From assembly GCA_034620365.1 (NCBI GenBank), contig JAQGEQ010000177.1, positions 558,001-622,000 of the forward strand: a DNA stretch of 64,000 nt, written 5' to 3'. The stretch comes from Pegea sp. RAD2-039 (lineage: Eukaryota; Chordata; Thaliacea; Salpida; Salpidae). Under the pieces are notes generated by a model. That model ran no database searches. It saw only the letters and a list, made by a program, of their open reading frames with translations, and was not told where the DNA came from. The translations under genes and the position numbers were made by a program. Shown here one piece after another: positions 48,886 through 64,000 of this stretch; position 1 is the stretch's first letter; each line of letters begins with the position of its first letter.

Positions 48886-49834
48886 TTTGGTTTGTTTGAA
48901 AAACCTTGAATGGTAACTGATGCAGATGAGATTTTACTTTTGTTGAAGTCCTCTAGTAAATCTCCCATATGAAATTGCTTTGTATACCTACTAACACTAT
49001 TAACTTTGTTCATACTTTGCTAATGAGCTTTCTAAATCTTTCTTGTTTTGATTATTATATTAATATAAAACATTCAATCTTTATTTTGCTGCTGCCATCA
49101 TATTTCATTCTATACTTTCAAGGTTTCTTTCTTAAACTTAATTTTCTTGTCTTTGATTGCTACCATATTTAGTTAAACGTCGATGATGCTTTTTTCCCTT
49201 TTCTGAGTGACCTAACAAGCATTGCAGTAACTGCTAATCAACTACCAATCACCAAAGAGTAAATTGAATCACGTGACAACAGTAAACTTTAGTGTTGTAA
49301 CATTGCTACAAAAATAGGGATTGTATTTTCGTTTACTTTTCACTTCTTGGCAGTATTTTCATCTTTTCACACCATCATAGAGTCACTTCATGCTCAAAGC
49401 GAGCTTAAGTAAAAGAAATAGTTTTAAGACTTCTTGATGGTTGAAGGGCGTGGGGCACCTTCTTGTAAAGCACAAGTTCCTCCACCAAAGATTGTTCTTT
49501 TCTCATCAATTTTTTTAGCTCTTCTAAATTAGGAGTCTGTATCACTAGGGTCTTTCACGGTTGAATTTGGAAATGGACAAATTGAATCACTTCTGTATTC
49601 CTTTTGAAATTATTTTGAACATTTTTTATATGAAGTTCTCAATTATATCACGATAAAACGATAACTAATAAATCAACTAATTAATCAATTAAATCTTTAT
49701 TTATAATTTTAATATAAATTTATTTATAAAAAGTATTTTGTTCGAATATTTTGTATGAAGTATATGAACAAATCTTTATTTAACTAATTTGGTTAGTTAG
49801 AAAATTGTTTTCATGAAAAAACAAACTTACCCGC

Positions 49835-49852
49835 TGGAGTCGTAAGACTCCA
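49835..49852. repeat. Perfect 7-bp hairpin
   Basis: TGGAGTC and GACTCCA flank the tetraloop GTAA. It is G/C-containing, hence notable in this AT-rich background, but has no adjacent gene. Confidence 0.6.
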
Positions 49853-50625
49853 ATAATAGTTTTATTTAATAATATAAACGATATTTGTAAATCCTTTTAA
49901 CAAGCTTTTTATTCATCAGCTTGTTGCTTAAGGTTTCTAAGAATATTTGTAAACATGATTTTAGAAAAGTTCTAGTAAAAAGTTGACTTTTTATCTACAA
50001 ACTAAGGTTTTATAAAAAATTTTCATTCTATGCAAAAAATATTTCTATTTTACTAAAAATTTGTGAACATTTTATAACAAACTCATACAAAAGCATAAAA
50101 TATAATTTCAAAAAAGAATTAAACAGATTTTTTGAAATAATCAAATATTAAAAAATATCATTTTCAAACATTTAAATCCATGAAAAAGATTTTCGATTAA
50201 CTTTCCCTTAAATCAAACTGAAAACTTTACGCAACTGTTAAAAAGATATCTTAATCTAAAAACTTGTCTGTAATCATCATCTTTACAGAATTCTTATTTA
50301 TTTATAGTACATTGTGCAAATAAAAATCTTGTCTACATAAGCAAATATAATTGGTTTAAAGTCTATTAATTTTTTATGCTATCTTTTATTTTGAATTATA
50401 AATATTCAATCTTTTTTTTCTAAGTTCATTTACTTAAGATTAAAATTTATGCAGTCTAAATTTAATTTTTAAAAATTATTCTTTTAAAGTGATTGCTAAA
50501 ATTTGGTTTTAATTAAATTTAACTTTTATTTCAACTTATCATCAATATCAATGAATTATTTTATCTCAATCCATTACATTTGCTCTTTTGATGTATACCA
50601 GCGTTCGATCTTTTAGAATTAGATT

Positions 50626-50641
50626 CCTATAATATTATAGG
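50626..50641. repeat. 16-bp perfect palindrome
   Basis: CCTATAATATTATAGG is self-complementary throughout and nested in the near-symmetric context TTCC...GGAA. It is mostly A/T, so chance is plausible. Confidence 0.5.
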
Positions 50642-53600
50642 GAATAGGAATGTCTAATATCTATTATCTTTACTCAGGGAAACTTTAAAGTGATTTGTTA
50701 TATTTTTTAGTTTTTTTTGCGTAATGTGAGATTAATCAATTATATATAAACTCTAACCCTAAACCACTGCTATTGAATGAATATAAAAGCTAGTCCTTTC
50801 CTCATGCCTATCGTTTTGTTACAGAATTAATTATATTTATAATTTTTATTTTTTCAGTACTGTCATTACTCTTTTATTGTCCATACTTAACTTTCCTATA
50901 AACCACTCTAGAACAAACTGTTTCACTTCGGTATAGTGTTCATTAAAAGTTTTAATTATAGTGAAACTAATGGGTTTCAAAATAAATCCAAATCATTAAT
51001 ACTCCCTGGGGATACAAATAAAAGATCTTACAATTTTTCAACTAATGTCTAAGCCATTAACAATAGGGCTTATGTGATTTTGAAAGACTAATATGCTCTT
51101 CAAGAGAAGATATAAACGTGTTAAACAAAAAGAGGATTCTTAAATTTAATTAGCTGCAACATGAAAGCTTCTAGAAAAAAATTCTTTTGCTTTAAAGTAT
51201 CATTTTATATTATTATGTTAGTTTGAAAGTTAATTTTTGCTCAGTATTTTTAGACACAGAAATGATTATAGTAAGTCATGTAAGTATGTTAATTCTTATT
51301 AGTATTTTATTTTTTAAAGATTTGTCATATCAACAATTGTTCTATAGAAAATTTCATATGCCTAGAATGAATTGATATAGTTTTGCTGTTCGCTTATTTT
51401 TTTAACCTTTAGAGTATAAACAATTTGCTTACTTATGCTGCAAGAAGCTTGTTTAAAAAAGGTTAAATTACGCACTTAATTCTATTAAAAATATTTCAAA
51501 CTGATGTTATTTAGTTTTAGAAACATAGTCGTAAATGTTATATTTGATTAATTGAGTACTTTTTAATTTATTTGATAAAATGTTTAATGAGCGAAGAAAT
51601 GTGAAGTATGTCATATGTAATAAGCCATACACTATTCAAGTAACACAAAAAAAAGTTAATCAATTTATAAAGTTATATTTCTAAAAGTTTACAACGATCA
51701 AACAAAAGTTACATTTGAAAGCCTTAAAAACTAATTTATGAGAATGTGTATTAGTGGGAGGTACTCTCTTTAGGCACCCTCCTTCGCATTTATTGTAATA
51801 AATAAAAAGCAAATAACGTTTAGAGATTATTATTTATGTTTCGTAGAGTAACTTCTTAGAATTTCAACCAAAGCATTTTTAACAGAAATATATTTTCAAT
51901 TAAGAAAATTTATGAAAAAAGTGGTTTTGATATAGCAAGATTTTGATGATTTCAATATAAAATAATTTAAATGTAATAGATGGTATAAAGTCGAAAAGTT
52001 TCAGTCCCTATAAACTAAAAGATATACATCTCCTTTACTAATTAAACCAAACAAAATCATAATCTATGTCAACCTGGATGGAGCAAGTCTACAAAATTTT
52101 ACCAACGAAATCTTTAAAATTAATTTATAATATATAGAGCTTAAGTAAGAACATTTTAAATAGATGGCAATCACATAACTCTCTATTGATTAGTAGCTAA
52201 ACTCTAACTTATTGAACGTAAGAAAAAAGTTGTAATTTTAAAAGGTAAAATACATCATAGCTTTTCCTCTATAGTTTAATAATCGATTTAAATATGTTTT
52301 CAAGAAGTTACTTATTAAGTGGAATGGAATATTACTAAGGGTTTTGCTAGCTATTTTATAAAATATGCGAAAATATGACATTTATAAAATATTAAACTCA
52401 TTAAAAGTTTTGAAAATCAAATAATATTCGAAAAGAATTTTAGATTAAATATAAAAAACTAATTCAGATATTTTATGACATTTGTGCTATTTACAAAGTA
52501 TAGTTTTGAAATGATTTTTTGATGATGATATCTAATGCATATCGATTTGAACTTTGCTCATAAATGTTGTTTTCAAACTCCAATTTTAAATTCAACTACT
52601 GTATTTGTAGCTCCACAAAGGTGACACTTTGAAGTTGAATAAAGAATGGGTAAAAATGGATTACTGCTAAACTGGTTTAATCAATTTATAAATTGATGTA
52701 GAGCATTGCTACACAGTGTCAAGCTCAGCTAGATACAATTGTTGAAGAACATGTTCTTATTGCTTAAAGGTCTATTAAAATGAATGTAGCAATTAACTTA
52801 AGTATCCTAATTTAATTTAATTATTATTTGTAGATTTGATTCATTATTAGCAAATACTAAAAGCCATTACAATTACATATTTTTACAAAGTGAAAATATT
52901 CTATAAAACTTTATAATTTTAATTCTTATTTTTTGAAATTATTAAACTTTTAATATAAAGATTTTTATGTCAAATTATTCACAAAAAATGTAAAAACTAG
53001 AAAAACAACTTTTTAAATCATGTTATTTTGACAAATCGACATCTTTTTGTTCAGTGGTTTGTTTAAATAACTTTAGATAGAATAAGATCTGAAATAAAAT
53101 TAACTTTTTCATTATGCTTCAGGGTAGTAACATTTCTGTATAATATTGTTTACATTTGATTACAAACTATTTTCTACTGATAAAGTAATTAGAATAAAAT
53201 GTGCGATTATAAAATCAAATGTGTCTTATTATAGGATAAGCTTTCAAGGAGTCTTTTCGGATTAATTTAAGCGTTTCAGACTTTTAATATAAGCCTCAAA
53301 ATATGAAATCATTTTTGAAAAAAAATTATAGCTTTTAAAAAGTTACTTAAGTCAATGCTATTATACAGTTCTTAAGATTGGTTATTATTTAATTACAGCT
53401 TTAAAAACTGTTTTATTTTTAAAATTATGAATAATATGCATACTAAATTGTTGATAAATATTTTTTTACATGTTCAAACTTGGTTGATTTTACTAAAAAT
53501 TTTAGATATGAAAAACTCATAACCAAACGAACCTGATGAAAACTAATTATAAAACATTTGTAAAAACTGTTAGCCTTCAGTTTTGTCAGAATTTAAACAA

Positions 53601-54874
53601 CTCAGTTTAGCAAAAAAGAGTAAAAATTCTCTATAAAAATAATAAATTAAAATTTCTTGATATTTACTGAGGAATTCTTTAGCATTGGTATCTTATTATC
53701 GTTTTTCTTTTATTATTTTACAAATATATGAAACCAAAACACTCAAATTTTTATGAGGATTTCCAAATTCTAATTTAATATAAAACTTGTGATAGATGAA
53801 AAATTACAAAATGGAATGCTTTATAAAAATAAGAATTATTTGGTAAATGATTAAAAGAAATTTACTCAAGTAAAGATTAACTCCTCGAAATTGCAATCAT
53901 AGAAAATATAAATTACATCTCTTCTATTAGATCTAATCACATGACTTTATTGGCATTCTTTCTAAGATATTTATTACTTTCTGTCTGGAAATGCCGAAAT
54001 CAGTTTTCTCCTTACTGTTTAAAAGACGCTTCTTGTAATAAATTATAAAAACGCGATATCACAAACAAAGCCTAAAGCTGCTGCTAGATTTAACTCTCTG
54101 ATTTAACTTAAATTTTTGCAAAGGTAATTCGATCATCTGTAGAGGATAATTTGATTTGAATAGCTTATAAGTTGAAATGAACTTTAATTTTAAGGTGATC
54201 AAGAACTTAATTTGATTAATTTGTTTAAAAATCAAATTTTGATATTTAACTTAAGTTTAACTCTTTACCAAAACATTTTTCGCTTAATATTTACATTAAA
54301 CAAGTTTTTAATTTCAAATATTCTGAAAATAAAATATGGAAAGAAAAGTTTTGTTAACACTATGCTGTTGCCTTGCTTCAAGCTTAAGTTTTTTGGTGCC
54401 CTTGTTCAAAGCTTTCTCTAATAGAATTTAATATTCTAAATTGTAATTATTTGACTTTTCTCAATTTTTACCTACTTTAAAATAAATTAACAAAAATAGA
54501 AAGTAATATAATAAATTCTTATAATTAATCATAGAAGCTTGTAGAAATTAGTTCACAATTAATAAAACTTCACTAAATTTCGTCTATCATCTTATTTTAT
54601 TATTTTTGAAGAGATCTCCTACTTTCAAACTAGTTCATAGAAAATCGTTTAAAGTGCAGCAACTTTATAAAATATTATTTTATTATTAATTTCACAAAAA
54701 TAGAATGTATGAAATATATATAATAGAATAATAAACATATCAAGTTAATTTTTTAAAACGTAAGCTTTTGAATTAATTGAATAAGAGGCAGGTTAAGTAA
54801 GGAACGTATTTATTACCATTTAAAAATTTCCAAACTTTTAAACGCAGAATGATTTTTTTCACAGTGTTCAATGT

Positions 54875-54880
54875 TTTATT
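54875..54880 (-). terminator. Poly(A) signal of the LRR gene
   Basis: AATAAA on the minus strand lies 33 nt past the TAA stop of the LRR gene. Confidence 0.5.
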
Positions 54881-54913
54881 TGAAATAATGATTTAATTAT
54901 ATTCTATTTAAGT

Positions 54914-57820
54914 TTATGTTCCAACCTTATCAAACAAGTTATATTCCATGCACATGTCTTTGTCAAGCATATTGTCTTTGATAAATTTATTGATTCCGAA
55001 ATATATCATGAAGAACCATGCAGCCATAATAACCAACAAGGAGATGTCGATGCCTTCAGAATCAGCTTTTTGTTTTTTACACGAATCTATCGATTCATGA
55101 CACTTTATCACAGAAACATTTTCTTCACTAAGATTGATTCCAACCTTTTAGATTTATGAAGTAAAATGGGAGTTATGCGCTTTTAGGTACTGACCATAGA
55201 TATCATTAATTTTAATATCTTATTTAAAATTGAAAGTATACATCTTACAGAAAACTTATATTGCTATTGATGTGAGCTCAATAAATTTGAGTGTACTTAT
55301 TTTAAAACTTAATAGAGGTAATATTGAAATCTTAAAAAACTCTCTGCTAATTGTTTGAAACACAATCAGCAAATAAGTAAATAAAATGACTAGTGAAAAC
55401 AGTTTTAAGTAAATTACACTTCAGTAAAGCATTTTACATTAAATCTACTTACCAACTCACAAATTTTAATAAATCGTTTTCTGGTGTCTTCTAAATTTGT
55501 GAAATCAATCTTAGTGCTTAAACTAGCTTTTCTGTCTGTCTGAAATGGATTTAAGAATTTAAAAATAATTTTTAATGAATGTTAATTGTCAAAGCTGTAA
55601 GAATAATCCATTATTAGGCATTCACAATATTCAGCCAGTTTTGAAATAACTTATTTCTTTTTACCTTTTTATTTGGTTAAATCAATATTCGTGCAAATTT
55701 AATCATAATCTGGGATATTTCAAAAATAATTATAAGATAAACTAACTTGATTTTGATTTTTGTATTGCAGCCTGCAGCTAAAATAGTCATCTGATGGTAT
55801 AATAGTATATTCATTCCACATTATCCATAGATCACAAGTACATTTGATCGGGTTTCCTCTCAATCGCATGACAGGTGGGACCACAAATGATTGAGATGAC
55901 CCGAAAATGTCCATACTTATCTCATTTATTCTATTGAATCTCAAATCCAACTCCTGTTTCGTAAACAAACTAAACTCAGATGATTGGATTAGTTTATTTT
56001 CAAAATGTAGAATTACGATGGTATAAATGATAGGTTTTAACTTGTGGCTTCTACAAAACTGCTTTATACATCAAAGTTCCAAACATTTTGTTTACAAACT
56101 CTTCAAAACCATTTATTTAAGTAGATTTACGTTCCATCAAATTAAAAATTTATGATTGCTAACAACTAGGTAAAATGTATATTGAAGTTCTTAGCAATTT
56201 TGCAAAACATTTAAAATGTCAACTTTCTATTTTTGACATTTTGAATACCAGCTTAGGTTTTATTAAAAAAGTAATTTTATTTTATATTAGAGCCAAATAA
56301 ACAGTTATATGAAATTTTCTTCCCCTACAAATTGTATTTCAATCTGAAAGCCAACTTTTAATTTTATTTCCCGTCAAATAGGTAAGGATGGCATGCAAGA
56401 AACTGTTTAAAGTATACAACTGCAAAAATCTTACAAATTTGTTAATCAAATTATTAAAGAAATAATTATTCTTTGATAAATTTATTTCAAATTTTAGTAA
56501 ACTTCATTTGAAAATTTATTTTTTGACATTTTTTGGGATAATATCAAAATTTCAATTCTAAAGTTATAAAAGCTGATCATAAACCCCCAAGGCGATAACT
56601 TCTTGTCATGCTTCATTAATCACAGGTCTACTTCAAGCGTATATCTTTGCAAGCCAAATTATTTTACGAAAAATAACAATATCAAAGCATAAATCAAATC
56701 TAACATGTTTAAAATTTCAGCATATTTTATATTTTAATAATATTTGCAAAACTTATAAAAAATATTTAAGAAATTCCTACCTTCAATAGAATTATTTTTT
56801 CAAATGTATTGTTTTGAATAGAAACTATTTGATTATGAGATAGATCAATAAACTGAAGTTTTGTTAGATTAGTAAAAGATCTTGCTGAGACGTGTTTAAT
56901 ATTGCCATTACGTATAATTAAGACAGTCAATTCATTTGATGCTATCTAAAAAAAAACTTCCAGTTACTTGATAAATAAGAAACGATTTATTTTTGAATTT
57001 AGTAAAACTTTTGTAGTTAGTTAAATGTAATTTACTTTTAGTTATTATATAAAACGTGTATATGAAAACAATGTAATGATGTTAATTACTTGAAAAGGAA
57101 AAATTCTTTAACTGATATTATTAGGTATGTCATATGCTTGAGAAATACAAAGTTCAAAAAACTATATTTTGGTATTTAGAAAAATAGCAATAAACAACTC
57201 TTATTTAGCATTCTATTTCTCATGTGATGATATATTTGAAGTACATTATTAATTATTTATCTAAATCTTACCAAGCATTGACGTATTTTATATTTTGCTT
57301 ATATTTAGCTATTGATACAGCACAAGGTATTTTTCTGCTATATTTGAATTTATCTTCAATTTAATTAGTTCTTAGCACCACTATAAACTTTTCAACTCAG
57401 TAATGATTAAATCATTGACAATGTATTTTTAGAAAAATATTAATTATAAAACACTATAAATTATTAATAAATATTTAGATATTCATTATTAATTTTATAA
57501 GCAAGTATAGTTTCAATATAAAAAAATACTTTTGGAACGTTTTCTAAATCTTCGCAGAGCATAATTTTAACCGGAAAGGACACAGCTACTGATCTGATTA
57601 GATGAAAAATCCACAAAGATAATATCTGATTACCACTGATATTAAAATTTGGTTTGTTCTCGATAAATGATGATTGTGATAATAATGAGATCAAATTGTT
57701 GATATTTTCTGAAATGCATTTGTTATCCGCCACTCTTGTCTGCGTTTTATTACTGAAGCATCCGTTCACTAATTGAACAATGATGAACATATTTTTAATT
57801 ATTGTCAATCTTGTCCACAT
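54914..57820 (-). CDS. Small type I membrane protein with leucine-rich repeats
   Basis: Exons on the minus strand 57820-57530, 56945-56781, 55953-55747, 55539-55453 and 55144-54914 all join at phase 0, giving 326 aa. Seen: a hydrophobic leader (about 1-23); an N-flank ending LCEDLENVPK, typical of an LRRNT cap; two to three repeats, including LQFIDLSHNQIVSIQNNTF and LKELDLRFNRINEIS; an LRRCT cap starting GNPIKCTCDLW with Cys spacing about 190, 192, 212 and 248; one helix, IDISLLVIMAAWFFMIYFG (about 282-300); and a short cytoplasmic tail without a recognisable signalling domain. The small ectodomain suggests an adhesion or co-receptor role; the specific family is not recognised. The end of exon 1 was set where the LRRNT reads smoothly into the first repeat; an alternative GT lies 9 nt earlier. 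Confidence 0.8.
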
Positions 57821-57829
57821 CTTTTTCAA

Positions 57830-60132
57830 CTTATCACTAATAACACCTAAGAAAGTTGAACTTTAAAATTATGAGAAAGTACCATTAGTCATAAACAGAT
57901 TGACCACATGTGTAGTAATTGATTTATTCCTAGGTGTATGTTCAACTTTAGAATGATATTACATTTATATAAAGCTTTTAAAAGTTTAATAAAAGTTATT
58001 AAAAGTTTTAGAGTTTTTCAATATTAAGTTTCCTAGTCTTGAAATATTCGAAATCTTGAAATAAATCTGTAATCGGAAAAAAGTGTGAGAATGGTATACT
58101 TCCTGTTATGCTAGTTTATCTTAACCTATTAAAAAATAAAAATCCGGTTTGTAAACACTCGTATTAGTAAATCTCGTTCATTTAAATTACAAAAAGGAAT
58201 CTGTTAAAAGTAAAGCGAAAAAAATGAATTATTCAAATGTTGGCACGTTAACCAACCATTACAAGTCAGTGACTTGATATGAAAATCAATTTGTAACTTC
58301 CAAATTGTGTTTTGACAGCTCACTAAAAAGTAAATTTAAGCTTTGTACAAAAATTGAACACTTTAGAAGCTAATTTAAACAAATAAAACATGATTCTAGT
58401 TGTATGAGCTTTTTTATCTACAAAATACTGAGCTCAAACAAAATTCAAAGTTTCAATAATCTTTTGAAACTGTTTTCTGTAGAGTATGCTTGAAGTAAAA
58501 ATGACCTTAATACACTTTGTAGTTTATACTAATATTATAAAGTTTAAATAAAAATTTATTTACTCAATCTTTTACGTGAACATAAAAACTACTATCAAAA
58601 AGAAATCAAATACTACCTTACATCTTCGTAAAAATTGAAAAAAGAAGGTATTTGTGGTGATGCTGTAACCCCACCTAGTGGTTGTAAAATTTAAAATGAT
58701 AAATATTTTTCAACGCAATCCTTCTTTTAACAAAAACTTAATAGTTGTACGGTTTTGTCTTTTTTTTATTTAAAAGAAGTATTATGTTTGAAATGATTCT
58801 GTTAAACAATAATGAAACTTTAAAGCAAAAATTTTATAAAGATTAATAATTATCATTCACAACTTCTTTTTTAACTGATATTTCTTAAAAAATGAAATAA
58901 AAAATCCAACTAGTTTCAATTTATTATGATTCAATCATGCTGTTCGTGAATGAAAGTTTTGTAATTTCATTGATAAATATTTCATCAGTTTTTATTAGAA
59001 GAAAACATAATTCTCAAAATAGAAACAAAAACTTAACAGCTGATTAACAATTTTTTATTTAAAGCAATTTAATGAATTTTAAAGAGCAACTTATAAAAAG
59101 TTGAAGAGCTAACCAAAAGTGTGATGCCTAAAATCAATAATTCAAAAATGAAAAGTGAACTTACAATAACTTCACATTTATCAATAAATTTCTGATTTTA
59201 GATTTAAGTTTTTAATTTGATCAAAAATCTTATTGATAAACGTTTTTTGAGAATTATCATCAGAGTGATCTTTGTAAGAACATTTGTGGAGTAGACAACC
59301 ACAGAACTTGTTTTAAATTAGTCGAAAGATGTATAAAAGATCAACTGATCAAATTCAACCTGCTTCTTTAACTTTCTGCTTGAAAACAAATTGTGAATTG
59401 ATCAATGGCTTGTTGTAAAAAGAAAAAAATATTTATCTAAAACCCAAAGCTTACAGGCTTGGCGAGTCTACTAACTTTTTAAAAAAATTCAGCAAAGTAA
59501 AAATACATAAATAAATAATCTAAACATACTTTTGCTTGATTAAAAATTTATTCAAAATATTCATGAAATAATAATAATTAAAAAGTCATTTTGTAAAAAA
59601 TTTTAAAACCTTTTTGTCATATGAAAGCTTTTTAAAAACTCAACTAATTTGAAGTTCTAAAAACTAATGTTTTCAAATTACATATCAATAAAGTTAGATG
59701 TTAGAGACAAAAACCTCAGAGAGATGTAAAAACAAAACACAAGTTTAAATTCAATAAAATTCTTTTCTATTATTCTGCCAAATACAATTAAAATGAAATA
59801 TTTCCGAAATTTTATGAAGCCAAAAATAAATGAGTAAAAATTAATTGAAGGCGAAAGCAGAAAAACGAATATTTGAAGAATAAATAAAAGCAGTTTTAGT
59901 AAATTATTATTTGAAATGAAAATTATCAGGCAGTTTGAAGAGGTAAAAAATGTGCAAATTATCCAGCTTACAAAAGTTAAATGCAAGGAATTTGGGTGTT
60001 TCTACATAGATAAAAAAACAAACATTAAAAGAAGATATTTCAGTGGGTCTTTGAAAGATCTTTTTTCTATAAAAGATTAATTAACTTCATTTAAATCAAA
60101 TTTTAACAAATCTGAAAATTTTCTCAGCTTAT
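57830..60132. other. Intergenic, no gene seen
   Basis: AT-rich; a 102-codon minus-strand frame at 59678-59986 is a Phe/Leu/Ile-rich random type without splice partners. No repeat recognised. Confidence 0.55.
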
Positions 60133-62569
<2,437 letters not shown>

Positions 62570-63845
62570 AAAGTGAGATGAAGATTTTATAAAATTGCTG
62601 CTTAATAAGAATTAAATTATTGTTTTTTAGAATAGGACTTTATAGAAAAACTATAAAAACAATACTAAATTTTAGCACTCAAAAAATTTAATGACTATTT
62701 TTTATGTTATTTAAAAAATAATTTATAGCTACAGATAGAACACAAAATTATCTAAAAGTCATTTAGCAGTAAAATAAACTTGTAAAATTATGAACTTTAA
62801 CTCTAAATGTTAAATCAAGTTATTCATTTCGACTAATCAATAAAATTAACTAAATGATTAAAAACTAAACTAAATTATGCAAAATTTATTTAATAAAAGT
62901 TTTATGAATAATTTTTAAATCTATATAAATAACTTAAGTAATAACACATAGATATAACAAGTTAGTAAGAAATTTTTGTCTTAATCGTGAAAGTAGTTGA
63001 TAATATTATTTTTTTTGTAATTTATGATTCTAAATGATTAAAATATTTTGAAAACATTCATTTATCTTATTATAGAAATGAAAAAAATATATCTCAAAAT
63101 GACCAATTTATTATATAAATATAATTTTATTATTCAATACTAAAAATTGAAATAAAGGACATTATATTAACATGACTACAATTAAATAGCAATATTATAA
63201 ATCTTATATAAGAAATTGAAAATAAAATTTTCTAAGAATAAAAGATTAAGCTTAAAATACTTTCAATAAATACAAATTGCACTCAGACCACATAGCTTCA
63301 GTTATACTTCATAAAACTACTTTTAACTGCTATTTAAACGCACTTATGAATTGATTTCCCTATATATACTAACTAAACAACTTCAAAATTGATTTTTACA
63401 CGCTCACAACATAATTTAGAGCTAAAATACAAGCTATGGTTCTAATAACAATTGATTGATTCAAGTCACAAGGATTTTGATTAAATTCATTAATGAGTTG
63501 CAAAATGAACATAATAAATAGAAATAAAAAGTACGTACAATAATCAAAAACATAAATTGTCAAGTTAAAAATATTTTCTTCAAAATTTCAGTGAACGTAA
63601 TGAAGACAAGCAAAATATTAGTAATTATTGATCAAGTCGATAACATAGAATTTCAAATGTAACAGATAGTAACATATAAAAAAAAAGTCCCTAAAAAGCA
63701 ACTACAGATTTTATTTTTGTGGATGTGATATGAATGGTCACTTTGATGCTTTAATAACATTATTATATTTTATTATAAAAAATACTTGGAGCTATACAGA
63801 ACAAAGTGGAATCAATCTGGCTAATTCTATTATAATACTCCACAT
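62570..63845. other. Intergenic upstream of PACRGL
   Basis: AT-rich; it presumably includes the PACRGL promoter. No TATA-like element at a convincing distance and no gene seen. Confidence 0.5.
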
Positions 63846-63849
63846 ATAT

Positions 63850-63906
63850 GCTGGATTTGAGCCAGTGTCGCTGGTTCTACAAATCAAATCTTTTAGTGCG
63901 CTATCA
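63850..63906 (-). repeat. tRNA-like segment of a worn SINE
   Basis: Minus strand: GATAGCGCACTAAAAG resembles the D-arm end, TTTGATTTGTAGAACCAG the anticodon arm region, and CACTGGCTCAAATCC the T-arm/B-box. A + strand frame across it reads GFEPVSLVLQIKS, the false peptide commonly produced by translating tRNA-type SINE promoters backwards. It is degenerate, so not a working tRNA gene. Confidence 0.5.
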
Positions 63907-64000
63907 AGAAAAAAATTTAAAAGCTATTTAAACCTTTAATTGTCTAGTTATTTTATCAAAATTTTGATAAGGCATGCAGCTGATAATTCAGTAACGTTAT

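Larger units (their letters stand above)
48886..54874. other. Gene desert with two small hairpins
   Basis: About 6 kb with no exon-like island. A slightly GC-richer stretch near 49440-49520 may be an old repeat. Two compact palindromes are annotated separately (49835 and 50626). Confidence 0.6.

Noticed and set aside
59678-59986. 102-codon hydrophobic minus-strand frame, possible membrane protein
   Set aside because: Composition is that of random AT-rich sequence; no start context, no exons around it.

Overview
The window is strongly AT-rich nuclear DNA from an animal. Its genes are split by GT-AG introns, many only 46-56 nt long, and they encode metazoan families: an otopetrin proton channel, the TFIIH helicase XPB, a class I cytokine-receptor-like protein, a collagen-containing C-type lectin, mitochondrial methionine aminopeptidase, the collagen-modification protein CRTAP, an LRR membrane protein and the ciliary protein PACRGL. 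A gp130/Domeless-like receptor next to PACRGL and CRTAP fits a bilaterian invertebrate (an arthropod or a tunicate, for example). The phylum cannot be fixed from this sequence.

Layout. 1-55: possible 3' end of a gene entering from the left. 4826-9411 (+): otopetrin, 11 exons. 9.6-16.6 kb: intergenic, with a LINE reverse-transcriptase fragment and a tRNA-headed SINE-like element at 13.75-14.36 kb. 16605-27498 (+): XPB, 14 exons. Its 6.4-kb intron 11 contains a whole gene on the opposite strand (20181-25931), a cytokine-receptor-like protein with FN3 modules, one transmembrane helix and a box-1-like cytoplasmic start. 28952-31836 (+): lectin with a short collagen stretch, coiled coil, 17-residue proline repeats and two CTLDs. 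It is convergent with METAP1D (32557-33852, -). 34.33-35.76 kb and 44.09-45.76 kb: two decayed copies of one non-LTR retrotransposon, both on the minus strand. Between them lie a tRNA-Val-like island (37.03 kb), a single-exon orphan of 125 aa (37824-38201, -) and a decayed Ty3/gypsy gag-protease remnant (42.7-43.96 kb, -). 46307-48885 (+): CRTAP. 54914-57820 (-): small type I LRR protein. 60133-62569 (-): PACRGL. A further SINE-like tRNA segment lies near 63.9 kb.

There is no operon-like functional grouping. The genes are unrelated housekeeping, secretory and ciliary functions. I found no CRISPR, phage or bacterial content and no clearly new molecular system. The most notable points are the antisense receptor nested in XPB, the lectin's architecture, and a SINE-like element that appears to share both ends with the local LINE. 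All exon models are hand-spliced by reading frame, splice-site dinucleotides and family similarity recalled from knowledge; no search was run.
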